NCBI RefSeq assembly: GCF_020687685.1
Contig: NZ_JAJEWM010000003.1
Location: 186,001-250,000, forward strand
DNA: 64,000 bases
Direction: 5' to 3'
Origin: Tessaracoccus sp. OS52
GTDB lineage: Bacteria > Actinomycetota > Actinomycetes > Propionibacteriales > Propionibacteriaceae
A program made the position numbers and the translations under genes. Positions 42,958 to 53,143 of this stretch are shown here, one piece after another. Below the pieces are notes generated by a model. It did not search any database and was not told where the DNA came from. It was given only the letters and a program-made list of their open reading frames with translations. Within the stretch, counting starts at the first letter, position 1. Each line of letters opens with the position of its first letter.

Positions 42958-44361
42958 TCAGCGACGGTGGCCGCGGACCAGGTTCTCAATGGAGAGCACC
43001 CGCTCCAGCAGTTCTGGGTCCATGAGTCCGCGCTCCAGCACGATCTCCCTGACGCTTCGACCGGTGGCGTGGGCCTCGCGTCCCACCTCGTCGCCGGCCT
43101 CGTGACCGATGTAGTCGTTGAGGTAGGTCACCAGCCCGATCGAGTTGGTGACGTAGGACAAGCAGACCTCGGGGTTGGCGGTGATGCCCTCGACGCAGTG
43201 GATGCGCAGCGTGTGGATGGCGTTGCGCAGCAGGTTCAGCGACTCGATCAGCGCCTCCGCGATCACGGGCTCCATCACGTTCAGCTGCAACTGCCCCGCC
43301 TCGGCGCCCAGCCCGACGCAGACGTCGTTGCCGATCACCTTGAAGCAGACCTGGTTGACCACCTCGGGGATGACCGGGTTCACCTTGGCGGGCATGATCG
43401 AGGAGCCCGCCTGGCGTTGCGGCAGGTTGATCTCGTGCAGTCCCGCCCGGGGTCCCGATGACAGCAGCCGCAGGTCGTTGCACGTCTTGGACAGCTTCAC
43501 CGCGAGTCGCTTGAGAGCCGCGTGGGCCATCACGTAGGCGCCCGCGTCGCTGGTGGCCTCGATCAGGTTGTGGGCCAGGACGCAGGGCCGGCCGGTCACC
43601 GCGCTGAGCTTCTCGACGGCGAGTGCCGCGTACCCCTCGGGGGCGTTCACGCCCGTGCCGATCGCCGTCGCCCCCAGGTTGACCTCCAGCATCAGCTCGC
43701 GCGCGGTCTCCAGGTGCCGCAGTTCCTCACCGAGCGTCACTCCGAACGCGACGAACTCGTTTCCCAGCGTCATCGGAACTGCGTCCTGCAGCTGGGTGCG
43801 TCCCATCTTCACGACGTCGGCGAACTCCTCGCCCTTGGCCAGGAAAGTTTTGTGGAGGTCGTAGACCTCACCCACCAGTTCCCCCAGCAGCTCGTCGATC
43901 GCCAACCGCAAGCCCGTGGGATAGGCGTCGTTGGTGGACTGGCTGCGGTTGACGTCGTCGTTGGGGTTGACGACGTCGTAGGTCCCCTTCCCGTGCCCCA
44001 GGTACTCCAGCGCCAGGTTGGCGAGCACCTCGTTGGTGTTCATGTTCAGCGACGTGCCGGCACCACCCTGGAACACGTCCACGGGGAACTGGTCCAGGCA
44101 CCGTCCGGCATCCAGCACCTGGTCGCACGCCCAGCCGATGGCCACGCCGACCTCAGGAGACAGGACTCCCAACTCGAGGTTCGCCAGCATGGCGGCCTTC
44201 TTCACCTGCACCATCGAGCGCACCAACTGCGGGATGTCGCTGATGGTCCTGCCACTGATGGGGAAGTTCTCGACGGCCCTCAGGGTGTGAACTCCCCAGT
44301 AGACGTCGGCGGGCACCTCGCGGGTCCCCAGCAGGTCGCGCTCGGTTCTCGTCCTCGGCAT
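42958..44361 (-). CDS. aspA: aspartate ammonia-lyase
   Basis: A 467-residue member of the aspartase/fumarase superfamily that converts aspartate to fumarate and ammonia. The mobile-loop signature [15 protein letters not shown] is of the aspartase type (class II fumarases read PGKVNPTQ). Other blocks: [28 protein letters not shown] and [10 protein letters not shown]. Length matches the family. TAGTGT lies seven bases before the ATG and no ribosome-binding site is present, suggesting a leaderless message. It diverges from an alanine/Na+ symporter, fitting amino-acid fermentation and fumarate supply. Confidence 0.92.
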   Translation of the reverse strand: MPRTRTERDLLGTREVPADVYWGVHTLRAVENFPISGRTISDIPQLVRSMVQVKKAAMLANLELGVLSPEVGVAIGWACDQVLDAGRCLDQFPVDVFQGGAGTSLNMNTNEVLANLALEYLGHGKGTYDVVNPNDDVNRSQSTNDAYPTGLRLAIDELLGELVGEVYDLHKTFLAKGEEFADVVKMGRTQLQDAVPMTLGNEFVAFGVTLGEELRHLETARELMLEVNLGATAIGTGVNAPEGYAALAVEKLSAVTGRPCVLAHNLIEATSDAGAYVMAHAALKRLAVKLSKTCNDLRLLSSGPRAGLHEINLPQRQAGSSIMPAKVNPVIPEVVNQVCFKVIGNDVCVGLGAEAGQLQLNVMEPVIAEALIESLNLLRNAIHTLRIHCVEGITANPEVCLSYVTNSIGLVTYLNDYIGHEAGDEVGREAHATGRSVREIVLERGLMDPELLERVLSIENLVRGHRR

Positions 44362-44493
44362 GCGGCAAACACTAGGCCGTGTGCCGTGGGCGCCGCAGGA
44401 ACATGTTGCCGACACTCGCCAAGTGGGCGGCGAGCCGGCCGGTGTGAGTGGTTTCATGGGGCGTTGCCCGTTGAAGCACAACCAGGAGGCGTG

Positions 44494-45903
44494 ATGCTGG
44501 ACCAGATCCTCGACACCATCAGTGGCATCATCTGGGGACCCTTCGTCCTCATCCCGCTGTTGCTTGGCACCGGCATCTGGCTGACCATCAGGCTTGGCGG
44601 GCTCCAGTTCCTCAAGCTGGGCCCGGCACTGAGACTCGCCTTCATCCGGCGGAGCGACGGCTCGGGCGAGAAGGGCGACGTCTCCCACTACCAGGCCCTC
44701 GCCACCGCGCTGGCCGCGACCGTCGGCGTCGGCAACATCGCGGGGGTCGCAACGGCTATCCACCTCGGCGGCCCCGGAGCGCTGTTCTGGATGTGGGTCT
44801 CGGCCATCTTCGGCATGGCGGCCAAGTACTCGGAGGCGTTCATGGGGGTGCGCTTCCGCACCACCGACGCGAGAGGCGAGATCTCCGGCGGCCCGCAGTA
44901 CTACCTCATGAAGGCCATCCCGAACCGCTTCGGCCTGTTCCTGTCGCTGTTCTTCGCGGTCGCGGCCGTGGTGGCCTCGTTCGGCATCGGCAACATGACG
45001 CAGTCGAACTCCGTGGCCCACGCCATGGAAACCACCTTCGGCGTCAACCCCGCCATCGTCGGCCTCGTGCTCGCGCTCGTGACGGGGCTGGTGCTGCTGG
45101 GCGGCATCAAGTCCATCAGCCGGGTCACCTCAGGCATGGTGCCGCTGATGATCGTGTTCTACGTCGTCGCGGGACTGGTGGTGCTGGGCATCAACTGGGA
45201 GGGCATCGCGCCCGCCTTCGCGCTGGTGTTCACCGACGCGTTCACCGGCACCGCCGCCGTCGGCGGCTTCGCCGGCGCCGCCCTCGCCCAGGCCATCCAG
45301 TTCGGGATCGCGCGCGGGATCTTCAGCAACGAGTCCGGAATGGGGTCGGCAGCCATCGTGGCAGCGGCCGCCAAGACCAAGCACCCGGTGCGGCAGGGGC
45401 TGGTCTCGATGACCCAGACCTTCATCGACACCATCATCGTGGTCTCGATCACTGGCCTGGTGATCCTCACAACCGGCGTCTGGCAGGGCGGGGGCACCGG
45501 TGCCGCACTGACGTCGGAGGGGTTCAGCACCGGCCTGCCCGGAAGTTGGGGTGGCGCCATCGTCGCGATCGCACTGATCTTTTTCGCCTACTCCACAGTG
45601 CTGGGTTGGGCCTACTACGGGGAACGCAACGTCGAGCGCCTCATCGGAATCAAGGGCGTGATGCCCTACCGGGTGATCTTCAGCGTGGTGATCTTCTTCG
45701 GTGCGACGACGGAACTCACGACGGTGTGGACGTTCTCCGACATCGCTAACGGACTGATGGCCATCCCCAACCTGATCGGGCTCATCATCTGCTCCGGCCT
45801 CATCGCCCGCGAGACGAGGGCCTACCTGCGCGCGGATCCCACACTCGAGGACGAGCCCACCTACTCCACCCTCCACGGGGCCCACCAGGAGAGCAACACC
45901 TGA
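44494..45903 (+). CDS. sodium:alanine symporter (AGCS family)
   Basis: A 469-residue membrane transporter with about eleven helices. Family signatures include [32 protein letters not shown] and [16 protein letters not shown]. It imports alanine or glycine with Na+. AGGAGG is four bases before the ATG at 44494. Divergent from aspA; the reading frame further upstream is antisense of aspA. Confidence 0.9.
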   Translation: MLDQILDTISGIIWGPFVLIPLLLGTGIWLTIRLGGLQFLKLGPALRLAFIRRSDGSGEKGDVSHYQALATALAATVGVGNIAGVATAIHLGGPGALFWMWVSAIFGMAAKYSEAFMGVRFRTTDARGEISGGPQYYLMKAIPNRFGLFLSLFFAVAAVVASFGIGNMTQSNSVAHAMETTFGVNPAIVGLVLALVTGLVLLGGIKSISRVTSGMVPLMIVFYVVAGLVVLGINWEGIAPAFALVFTDAFTGTAAVGGFAGAALAQAIQFGIARGIFSNESGMGSAAIVAAAAKTKHPVRQGLVSMTQTFIDTIIVVSITGLVILTTGVWQGGGTGAALTSEGFSTGLPGSWGGAIVAIALIFFAYSTVLGWAYYGERNVERLIGIKGVMPYRVIFSVVIFFGATTELTTVWTFSDIANGLMAIPNLIGLIICSGLIARETRAYLRADPTLEDEPTYSTLHGAHQESNT

Positions 45904-45998
45904 GCGACGCCTTCGACAAGGAAAGGGCAACGGAAGAGCTCGGGGCAACAGTGAAGCGAGGAACCGGGACCAGCCCCTTGCCATAGTTCCGCTGGCGG

Positions 45999-46013
45999 TA
46001 GGGTGGTCGCGTG
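45999..46013 (+). promoter_or_regulatory. leaderless -10 of pta
   Basis: TAGGGT (45999-46004) stands six bases before the pta GTG start, with TTGCCA (45978-45983) as a weak, closely spaced -35. No ribosome-binding site is visible before the GTG, so a leaderless transcript is likely. Confidence 0.45.
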
Positions 46014-48077
46014 ACTAAGAGCGTGTACGTTGCCTCGGCAGAGAAGCAGGTCAGCAAGAGCGCGATCGCACTGGGCGTGATCGAGTTGTTCGCGCGCCAG
46101 GTGAAGACCGTGGGCGTGTTCCGTCCGCTGGTGCACTCGCTTGAGTCGGACACCATCACGGAGGCCCTGCTGTCGCAGAAGGCCATCAAGAACAAGTCCT
46201 TCACGGAGGCCGTCGGCGTCACCTACGACGACTACGCCGATGATCCGGCAGCAGCCATGGACACCATCGTCGCCAAGTACTCGGCCCTGGGACAGCGCTG
46301 CGACGCCATCGTCGTCCTCGGCTCGGACTACGACTACATCGCCGGCGGCACCGAACTGGACACCAACGCCCTCATCGCCGCCAACCTCAACTCCCCCGTC
46401 CTGTTCGTGGTGCGTGCCGCGAAGCGGACCGTGGACCAGGTGCGCCGCATGGCCGAGGACGCCATCGAGGCCTACGAGGCCCGGCACAACACGGTCATCG
46501 GAATCGTCGCAACCCGCGCCAACCACGACGACGTGGACGCCATCGCCGCGTCGCTGAAGTCCCTGCGTGACGTGTCGGTCTCGGTGCTGCCCTGGGAGCC
46601 CGTGCTGGCGGCGCCGTCGGTGCGGATGCAGCTGGAACAGATCGGCGCCGAGGTTTGGTTGGGCAACCCCGACTTCCTGGACCGCGAGTCGCTGCACACC
46701 ATCATCGCCGGCATGACGCTGCCGAACCTGCTGCCGCGGCTGCAGCCCGAGGCCACCGTCGTCGTCCCCGCGGACCGGCTGGACCTGCTGCCCGGACTGC
46801 TCTGGGCGCATGAGAGCTCGGCGTTCGGGCCGCTTTCGGCCATCATCCTGACCGGCGGGTTCGAGATCCCGGACTCCATCGTGACGCTCCTGCGCGCCGC
46901 CAAGGTGGACCTGACCATCGCAAAGGTGGACACCGACACCTTCGAGACCGCCGCCGCGCTGCGTGAAGTGGTGGGCATCTCCACCGGCTCGCGCCGCAAG
47001 ATCGACGTCGCGCGCACCATGTTCTCCAAGTACGTCGACGGCGAGGCGCTCCTGGCGGCCATCGAGCTGCCGCGCTCCGAGATCCGCACGCCCACCATGT
47101 TCGAGCACCAGCTGATGCAGCTCGCTCGCCAGGACCGCATGCGGATCGTGCTCCCCGAAGCCTCCGACGACCGCATCCTGCAGGCGGCCGCCGTCGTCCT
47201 GCACCGCGGCGTCGCCGACCTGATCCTGCTGGGCGACCAGGCCAAGATCAGCCGTCGCGCCTCCGAGCTGGGGCTGAACCTGAACGGCGCCACCGTGGTC
47301 CAGATCGGCGAGGGAGACCTGCTGGACCGCTTCGCCGCCAAGTACGCCGAACTGCGGGCCCACAAGGGCGTCACCATCGAGCAGGCCCGGCAGAAGATGA
47401 CAGACCCGTCCTACTTCGGCACCATGATGGTCCACGAGGGCATGGCCGACGGCATGGTCTCCGGCGCCATCAACACCACCGCCAACACCATCCGCCCGTC
47501 GCTGGAGTTCGTGAAGACCAAGCCCGGCGTCAGCGTCGTGAGCGGCTCGTTCCTGATGGCGATGAGCAACCGTGTCGTCGTCTACGCCGACTGCGCCGTC
47601 AACCCAGACCCGACGGCCGAACAGCTCGCCGACATCGCCATCAGCTCCGCGGAGACGGCCGAGGCCTTCGACGTCGAGCCGCGGATCGCGATGCTCAGCT
47701 ACTCCACGGGCGACTCGGGCTCCGGCGCCGACGTCGACAAGGTCCGTGAGGCCACCTTGCTCGTCCGGGAACGTGCCCCGCACCTCAAGGTCGAGGGCCC
47801 CATCCAGTTCGACGCCGCCGTCGACGCCACCGTCGCGGCCAAGAAGATGCCCGACTCCGAGGTGGCCGGCAAGGCGACGGTCTTCATCTTCCCGGACCTG
47901 AACACCGGCAACAACACCTACAAGGCGGTCCAGCGCACCTCCGGCGCCGTCGCCATCGGCCCGGTGCTGCAGGGGCTGAACAGGCCGGTCAACGACCTCT
48001 CCCGCGGGGCGCTCGTGGACGACATCGTCTCCACCATCACGATCACGGCCATCCAGGCCCAGAAGAACCCGAACTGA
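46011..48077 (+). CDS. pta: phosphate acetyltransferase
   Basis: A 688-residue long-form Pta that interconverts acetyl-CoA and acetyl phosphate. An N-terminal P-loop-type domain (residues 1-220, no canonical Walker A), a DRTGG-type domain (about 220-350) and the catalytic PTA domain from TPTMFEHQLMQLAR (including RIVLPEASDDRIL, GMADGMVSGA and SYSTGDSGSG) are present. With ackA 18 bases downstream it makes ATP and acetate during fermentation or the reverse for acetate use. Confidence 0.95.
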   Translation: MTKSVYVASAEKQVSKSAIALGVIELFARQVKTVGVFRPLVHSLESDTITEALLSQKAIKNKSFTEAVGVTYDDYADDPAAAMDTIVAKYSALGQRCDAIVVLGSDYDYIAGGTELDTNALIAANLNSPVLFVVRAAKRTVDQVRRMAEDAIEAYEARHNTVIGIVATRANHDDVDAIAASLKSLRDVSVSVLPWEPVLAAPSVRMQLEQIGAEVWLGNPDFLDRESLHTIIAGMTLPNLLPRLQPEATVVVPADRLDLLPGLLWAHESSAFGPLSAIILTGGFEIPDSIVTLLRAAKVDLTIAKVDTDTFETAAALREVVGISTGSRRKIDVARTMFSKYVDGEALLAAIELPRSEIRTPTMFEHQLMQLARQDRMRIVLPEASDDRILQAAAVVLHRGVADLILLGDQAKISRRASELGLNLNGATVVQIGEGDLLDRFAAKYAELRAHKGVTIEQARQKMTDPSYFGTMMVHEGMADGMVSGAINTTANTIRPSLEFVKTKPGVSVVSGSFLMAMSNRVVVYADCAVNPDPTAEQLADIAISSAETAEAFDVEPRIAMLSYSTGDSGSGADVDKVREATLLVRERAPHLKVEGPIQFDAAVDATVAAKKMPDSEVAGKATVFIFPDLNTGNNTYKAVQRTSGAVAIGPVLQGLNRPVNDLSRGALVDDIVSTITITAIQAQKNPN

Positions 48078-48095
48078 ACCAGAAAGAGAAGCCTC

Positions 48096-49280
48096 GTGCC
48101 CCAACCAATCCTGCTCCTGAACTGCGGCTCGTCATCCATCAAGTACCAGCTGCTTGACCCGGAGGTGGAGCAGCCCCTCGCAGTCGGGCTGGTGCAGCGG
48201 ATCGGGCAGGGCAGGTCCACCCTGGACCATGAGGTCGACGGTTCCGAGTTCCACGTGGACCAGGACTTCGCCGACCACACCGAGGCTGTCGCGGCCGTCG
48301 TCGAGCAGTTCCACCAGCACGGACCGGCGCTGGACGACGTCATCGCCGTCGGCCACCGCACGGTGCACGGCGGGGCCACCTTCCAGGAGTCGGTGCGGAT
48401 CGACCAGGCGGTCATCGACAAGCTGCGCGAACTCTTCGACCTCGCGCCGCTGCACAACCCGCCGTCGGTTGCGGGCATCGAGGCCGCGATGAAGATCCTG
48501 CCCGACGTGCCCCACGTCGCCATCTTCGACACCGCGTTCTTCTCCACGCTGCCTCCCGAGGCCTACACCTACGCCATCAACGCCGAAGTCACGAAAAAGT
48601 TCGGGATCCGCAAGTTCGGGTTCCACGGCACCAGCCACAGCTACGTCTCGAAGAAGGCGGCGGAGTTCGTCGGCCGCCCCATCGAGGAGCTGAAGATCAT
48701 CGTCGCCCACCTCGGCAACGGCGCATCGATGTCGGCCGTCGACGGCGGGGTCGCGGTCGACACGTCCATGGGGCTCACGCCGCTGCAGGGGCTGGTCATG
48801 GGCACCCGCTCCGGCGACGTGGACCCCGGCCTGCACAAGTTCCTCGCCAGTCAGGGCATGACCCTCGACGAGGTGGACACCCTGCTGAACAAGGAGTCCG
48901 GCATGGGTGGACTGTGCGGGTTCACCGACATGCGCGACGTCGTGGCTGCCATTGAGGGCGGTGACAAGCAGGCCGAACTCGCGCTCGACGTCTACGTGCA
49001 CCGGCTGATCAGCTACATCGGCGCCTACACGGCCGTGCTGGGCGGCGTCGACGTCCTGGCGTTCACCGCCGGCGTCGGCGAGAACTCCGCCCCCGTGCGG
49101 GAACGCGTGATCAAGCGGCTGGAGTCGCTGGGCTTCCTGCTCGACGACGATGCCAACCAGGTCCGCTCGAAGCAGGCGCGTGAGATCTCGAAGCCCGGTT
49201 CCAGGGCCCGTATCCTGGTGGTGCCCACCAACGAGGAGAAGGCAATGGCGGAGGAGACCCTGGCGGTAATCGCCGGCTGA
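48096..49280 (+). CDS. ackA: acetate kinase
   Basis: A 394-residue ASKHA-fold kinase making ATP from acetyl phosphate. Motifs: LLNCGSSSIKYQL at the N-terminus, GHRTVHGG, FDTAFFSTLP, RKFGFHGTSH, VAHLGNGASM and FTAGVGENS. GTG at 48096 follows AGAGAAG. The stop codon lies at the edge of a repeat cluster, whose first 21-base unit begins within the last codons. Confidence 0.95.
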   Translation: MPQPILLLNCGSSSIKYQLLDPEVEQPLAVGLVQRIGQGRSTLDHEVDGSEFHVDQDFADHTEAVAAVVEQFHQHGPALDDVIAVGHRTVHGGATFQESVRIDQAVIDKLRELFDLAPLHNPPSVAGIEAAMKILPDVPHVAIFDTAFFSTLPPEAYTYAINAEVTKKFGIRKFGFHGTSHSYVSKKAAEFVGRPIEELKIIVAHLGNGASMSAVDGGVAVDTSMGLTPLQGLVMGTRSGDVDPGLHKFLASQGMTLDEVDTLLNKESGMGGLCGFTDMRDVVAAIEGGDKQAELALDVYVHRLISYIGAYTAVLGGVDVLAFTAGVGENSAPVRERVIKRLESLGFLLDDDANQVRSKQAREISKPGSRARILVVPTNEEKAMAEETLAVIAG

Positions 49281-49590
49281 TCTCGACGCGTGGCCGGCCG
49301 ATCTCGACACGCGGCCGGCTGATCTCGACACGCGGCCGGCTCGCTCCGCTCGCGGCGCTACTCGATCAACGGGCATCCGCTGGTCGAGTAGCCGCGGCGA
49401 AGCCCGGCGTGTCGAGACCCCCCACCCCGCTGGTCGAGTAGCCGCGCGACCCCACCCCGATGGTCGAGTAGCCGCGGCGAAGCCCGGCGTGTCGAGACCC
49501 CCCACCCCGCTGGTCGAGTAGCGGCGCGACCCCACCCCGTTGGTCGAGTAGCCGCGGCGAAGCCCGGCGTGTCGAGACCCCCACCCCCGC
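49274..49590. repeat. dispersed-repeat cluster after ackA
   Basis: Three 21-base units containing TCTCGACACGCGGCCGGC-type sequence (from about 49281, 49302 and 49323) lead into an inverted segment with CTACTCGATCAACGG, then five starts of TGGTCGAGTAGC at 49381, 49431, 49461, 49511 and 49541, alternating 50- and 30-base spacing. Full units run from TGGTCGAGTAGCCGCGG to GTGTCGAGACCCC and can fold back on themselves. The same end sequences build the array at 60201-60477. No gene is supported here; the gap extends to 49738. Confidence 0.8.
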
Positions 49591-49738
49591 GAACCCACAC
49601 ACTCAAGACCAATCAGCGATCCGAATTGTCGTCTTCGCACAAACCCCGCCGCCACGCCCTGTTGGACTACGACGAACCGTGTTCCACGGCCTCGTGGTCG
49701 CTTTCTGCGTGCCTCGCGGAAGGGATACGGTAGGCGTC

Positions 49739-50515
49739 ATGGCAACGGCACTGATCACAGGCGCGACGGCGGGCATCGGGAACGCGTTTGGCCGTGAGTT
49801 GGCGAGCCGGGGCCAGGACCTGGTGATCGTCGCCCGCGACACCGCCCGGCTCGAGTCGGTGGCGGGCGAGCTTCGCCGCGCCCACGGCGTCGAGGTGGAA
49901 GTGCTCACGGCCGACCTTTCGGTTCGCGCCGACGTCGACCGCGTGGCGGCACGACTCGAGGACCAGGATCGCCCCGTCGACCTGCTGGTCAACAACGCCG
50001 GCTTCGGGCTCCACTCCTCGCTGCTGGATGCCTCGGAGATCGAGACCCACATCCGCGCGCTCGACGTCATGTGCCTGGCGGTCCTGATCCTCGGCGGAGC
50101 CGCCGGCCGGGCCATGAAGCAGCGCGGCCGCGGCCGGATCATCAACGTCGCCTCGACGTCGGCGGCCATCTTCTCCGGCAACTACTCCGCCATCAAGTCC
50201 TGGGCCCGCACCTACTCCACGGCGCTCGCGCTGGAGCTCAAGGACACCGGCGTGACGGTGACCGGGCTGCTTCCCGGCTGGGTGCGAACCGAGTTCCACG
50301 AGCGCGCCGGACTCAAGGCCAACAACCTGCCCAACATCGTGTGGATCGACGCCGACGTCCTGGTCCGCGAGTGCCTGGACGATGCCGAGAAGGGCCGGAT
50401 CGAGTCCATCCCCACGTGGAAGTGGAAGCTGGCCATGTTCGTCGGAGACCACGGCCCCCGCGCCCTGACCCGATGGTTCTCGGCGAAGCTCACCAGCAGC
50501 CGGAAGAAGCGCTGA
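49739..50515 (+). CDS. short-chain dehydrogenase/reductase
   Basis: A 258-residue NAD(P)-dependent SDR. Cofactor motif TGATAGIG lies at the N-terminus, NNAG follows, and the catalytic Ser (VASTSAA) and Tyr-Lys pair (NYSAIKS) are intact. ATG at 49739 gives a family-like start; TACGGT lies seven bases upstream and no good ribosome-binding site is seen. Next to acyltransferase and AgpS-like genes, it is a candidate for the acyl/alkyl-DHAP reductase step of ether-lipid synthesis, which is inference from context. Confidence 0.88.
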   Translation: MATALITGATAGIGNAFGRELASRGQDLVIVARDTARLESVAGELRRAHGVEVEVLTADLSVRADVDRVAARLEDQDRPVDLLVNNAGFGLHSSLLDASEIETHIRALDVMCLAVLILGGAAGRAMKQRGRGRIINVASTSAAIFSGNYSAIKSWARTYSTALALELKDTGVTVTGLLPGWVRTEFHERAGLKANNLPNIVWIDADVLVRECLDDAEKGRIESIPTWKWKLAMFVGDHGPRALTRWFSAKLTSSRKKR

Positions 50516-50522
50516 GCTGAAC

Positions 50523-51350
50523 GTGGCCAGGAAGGACGATTCGCGCGGACGCTACACGTCCCGCCTCAACGCGACGACGCGGCAGGCGGCCCAGATGCTG
50601 CTGCTTCGCCCCTACGTCTGGCGCACGCTGAGGGTGCACGTCCACGGCGCCTCCAACCTTGACGGACTGGAGGCCCCCTTCGTCGTGGTGGCGAACCACT
50701 CCTCCCACCTGGACACTCCCCTCATCTACGGTTCCCTCCCAGGGCGGTTCTCGAAGTACCTCGCGGCCGGCGCCGCCGCGGACTTCTTCTACGACAAGTG
50801 GTGGAAGTCGGGCCCGATGTCGCTGTTCTTCAACGGCTTCCCAGTGGACCGCGGACGGGAACGCGGCGACGAGGACAAGAAGGGCCGCAAGGACCGCAAC
50901 GTGCGCGGACTGTCGTCGGCGCTGTTGTCCGACGGGATACCGCTGCTGATCTTCCCGGAGGGCACCCGCAGCCGCGACGGCGCGATGGGCCCGTTCAAGC
51001 CGGGCGTGGCGGCCCTGTGCATCTCGCGCGGGGTCCCGGCCGTCCCGATAGCTCTGGTCGGCGCGTACGCGGCGTGGCCGTCGCAGCAGAAGCACCTGCC
51101 GCGTGGCCGGCCCGAGGTGCACGTCGTCATCGGGCGTCCCATGCGGCCGCAGCAGGGCGAGATCGCCCACGAGTTCAGTGAGCGGATGCGTCGCAGGATC
51201 CTGGAACTGCACGACACCACGGCCCGCGCCTACGGTGCGAAGACGCTGGCCGAGTACGCTCACACTGCCGCCCTTGAGAAGGCGGCGAAGTCAGAGATTT
51301 CCGCTCCGGCAACTGACGCCGGGCAGCGGACCGACGAGGAGGATCGATGA
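50523..51350 (+). CDS. PlsC-type lysophospholipid/glycerone-phosphate acyltransferase
   Basis: A 275-residue membrane-associated acyltransferase. The catalytic block NHSSHLDT (H59, D64) and the phosphate-binding block FPEGTRSRDG (from residue 144) are intact. It transfers acyl groups to a glycerol-3-phosphate-like acceptor: 1-acyl-glycerophosphate in the common pathway or dihydroxyacetone phosphate in ether-lipid synthesis. GTG start seven bases after the SDR stop; its own stop overlaps the next gene through ATGA. Confidence 0.88.
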   Translation: MARKDDSRGRYTSRLNATTRQAAQMLLLRPYVWRTLRVHVHGASNLDGLEAPFVVVANHSSHLDTPLIYGSLPGRFSKYLAAGAAADFFYDKWWKSGPMSLFFNGFPVDRGRERGDEDKKGRKDRNVRGLSSALLSDGIPLLIFPEGTRSRDGAMGPFKPGVAALCISRGVPAVPIALVGAYAAWPSQQKHLPRGRPEVHVVIGRPMRPQQGEIAHEFSERMRRRILELHDTTARAYGAKTLAEYAHTAALEKAAKSEISAPATDAGQRTDEEDR

Positions 51351-53059
51351 TCGAGGGCGTCAAGCAGCAGAAGTGGTGGGGCTGGGGCGAGGAAGGCAAG
51401 GCCTACCAGCACCACGACAAGCCCAAGTTCGCGCCCTTCGTGAAGCGGCTCGTCGGCGTCGACGTCACCGCCCCGGCCAAGCCGGCGCCGTCGTTCGACA
51501 GCCTCGACGTGCCGGCCTCGCAGCTCACCGACGAGCTCCGCGCCGAGTTCGAGGCCATCATCGGCGCCAAGTACGTCCAGTCCGACGACGAGACCCGCGT
51601 CGTGCACGCCTTCGGCAAGGGCGTGCGTGACCTGGTCCGGGTCCGCCGTGGCGAGCTCGGCCGCGTGCCCGACGTCGTGCTCTACCCCGGCACCGAGGAC
51701 GAGGTGGCCGGCATCGTCGACGCCGCCATCCTCGCCGACGCCGTGATCATCCCGTTCGGTGGCGGCTCCAACATCGTCGCCGCCCTCGAGGCAGAGCGGG
51801 GCGAGACCCGCCAGGTGGTCTCGGTGAACATGGGCCGGTTGAACAAGGTGCTGGAGATCGACGCCGAGTCCGGACTCGCGCGCATCCAGGCCGGCGTGTT
51901 CGGCCCGCACATGGAGGACCAGCTCAAGTCCCAGGGATGGACGATGGGCCACCACCCGGACTCGTTCGTGTGGTCGACGCTGGGCGGCTGGATCGCCACG
52001 CGCAGCTCCGGCATGCAGTCTGACAAGTACGGCGACATCGCCGACATCGTGCGCGGCCTGCGGATGGTGATGCCCGGCCAGATCCTTGAGCTGCGGCCGC
52101 TGCCGTCGACGTCGTCGGGTCCCAGCGTGCGCGAAATGGTTCTGGGCTCCGAAGGCCGGCTCGGGATCATCACCGAGGCCTGGGTTCACGTCCACCGGAT
52201 TCCCGAGGTCCGTGAACTGCAGGCGTACTTCTTCGCCACCTACGCCGACGGCCTGCGCGCCTGCCAGCAGATCGTCGAGTCCGACGCCGCGGTGATGATG
52301 GCGCGCGTCTCCGACCGGCTCGAGACGCAGTACATCATGGCCAACGGCAAGGCGTCCGGGCGCGTCAGCAAGCTCGTGAGCAAGGGCATCTCCAAGGTGA
52401 TGGAGGCCAAGGGCTGGGACCTGGACAACATCTGCATGTCGTTCATCGGCTTCGAGGGCAGCGCCAACCACGTCCGCTACGAGAAGGGCCTGGTCAACAA
52501 GATCGTCAAGGCCAACAACGGCATGGGCGTCGGCAAGGGACCCGGCACGCTGTACGACCAGAAGAAGTACGACACCCCCTACATCCGTGACTTCCTGCTG
52601 GACCACGGCATGGTCGCCGACGTCTCCGAGACGACGACGCCGTGGGCCTACGCCGAGAGCCTCCACACCAAGGTGCTAGCCGACGTGCAGGCCGCCCTCG
52701 ACGAGCGCGGGAAGCGCGGAGTGGTGTTCTCCCACCTGAGCCACTCCTACCACTCCGGAGCCTGCCAGTACTTCACCTTCGCCATCGCCGACGACACCGA
52801 CGACGCCCTGATCACCTACGACGCGGTCAAGCGCGCAATCCAGCAGGCCTTCGTCGACCACCACGGCACCGTTTCGCACCACCACGGCGTCGGCGAGGAG
52901 CACAGCCCCTGGCTGGAGCAGGACATCTCGCCCGCCGGCGTCTACATCCAGCGCAAGCTGTTCGAGGGAGTGGATCCCGGCAACAACCTGAACCCCGGCA
53001 AGATCATCCACGACGGCGCGCCCGGGATCACGTCGAACTCGGCCGAACACCAGGGCTGA
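51347..53059 (+). CDS. agpS: alkyl-dihydroxyacetonephosphate synthase-like FAD enzyme
   Basis: A 570-residue VAO-family flavoprotein. The FAD-binding PP loop is VVLYPGTEDEV...IPFGGGSNI (about residues 110-142), with a second block GHHPDSFVWSTLGGWIATRS. The C-terminal HHHGVGEEHSPWL matches the His-rich catalytic loop of alkyl-DHAP synthases (about residues 511-523). Such enzymes swap the acyl chain of acyl-DHAP for a fatty alcohol, making the ether bond. Preceding acyltransferase and SDR genes fit that pathway. A glycolate-oxidase-like role remains possible. Confidence 0.82.
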   Translation: MIEGVKQQKWWGWGEEGKAYQHHDKPKFAPFVKRLVGVDVTAPAKPAPSFDSLDVPASQLTDELRAEFEAIIGAKYVQSDDETRVVHAFGKGVRDLVRVRRGELGRVPDVVLYPGTEDEVAGIVDAAILADAVIIPFGGGSNIVAALEAERGETRQVVSVNMGRLNKVLEIDAESGLARIQAGVFGPHMEDQLKSQGWTMGHHPDSFVWSTLGGWIATRSSGMQSDKYGDIADIVRGLRMVMPGQILELRPLPSTSSGPSVREMVLGSEGRLGIITEAWVHVHRIPEVRELQAYFFATYADGLRACQQIVESDAAVMMARVSDRLETQYIMANGKASGRVSKLVSKGISKVMEAKGWDLDNICMSFIGFEGSANHVRYEKGLVNKIVKANNGMGVGKGPGTLYDQKKYDTPYIRDFLLDHGMVADVSETTTPWAYAESLHTKVLADVQAALDERGKRGVVFSHLSHSYHSGACQYFTFAIADDTDDALITYDAVKRAIQQAFVDHHGTVSHHHGVGEEHSPWLEQDISPAGVYIQRKLFEGVDPGNNLNPGKIIHDGAPGITSNSAEHQG

Positions 53060-53097
53060 GCCCAGAAGAGCCGCAGCCGCCGCGTCTGGGCCGGTGA

Positions 53098-53143
53098 AGC
53101 GTGGTACATGCGGGTCGGCAGTCAGACCCTCATGCGCCACGCT
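53098..53143 (+). terminator. hairpin after the ether-lipid operon
   Basis: AGCGTGG (53098-53104) pairs with CCACGCT (53137-53143), and GGGTC (53112-53116) with GACCC (53125-53129), making a long interrupted stem 39 bases after the agpS-like stop. The rest of the 53060-53296 gap shows no ORF I can support. Confidence 0.55.

Noticed and set aside
45861-48104. 747-codon minus-strand frame opposite pta
   Set aside because: Antisense shadow of a fully recognisable pta gene.
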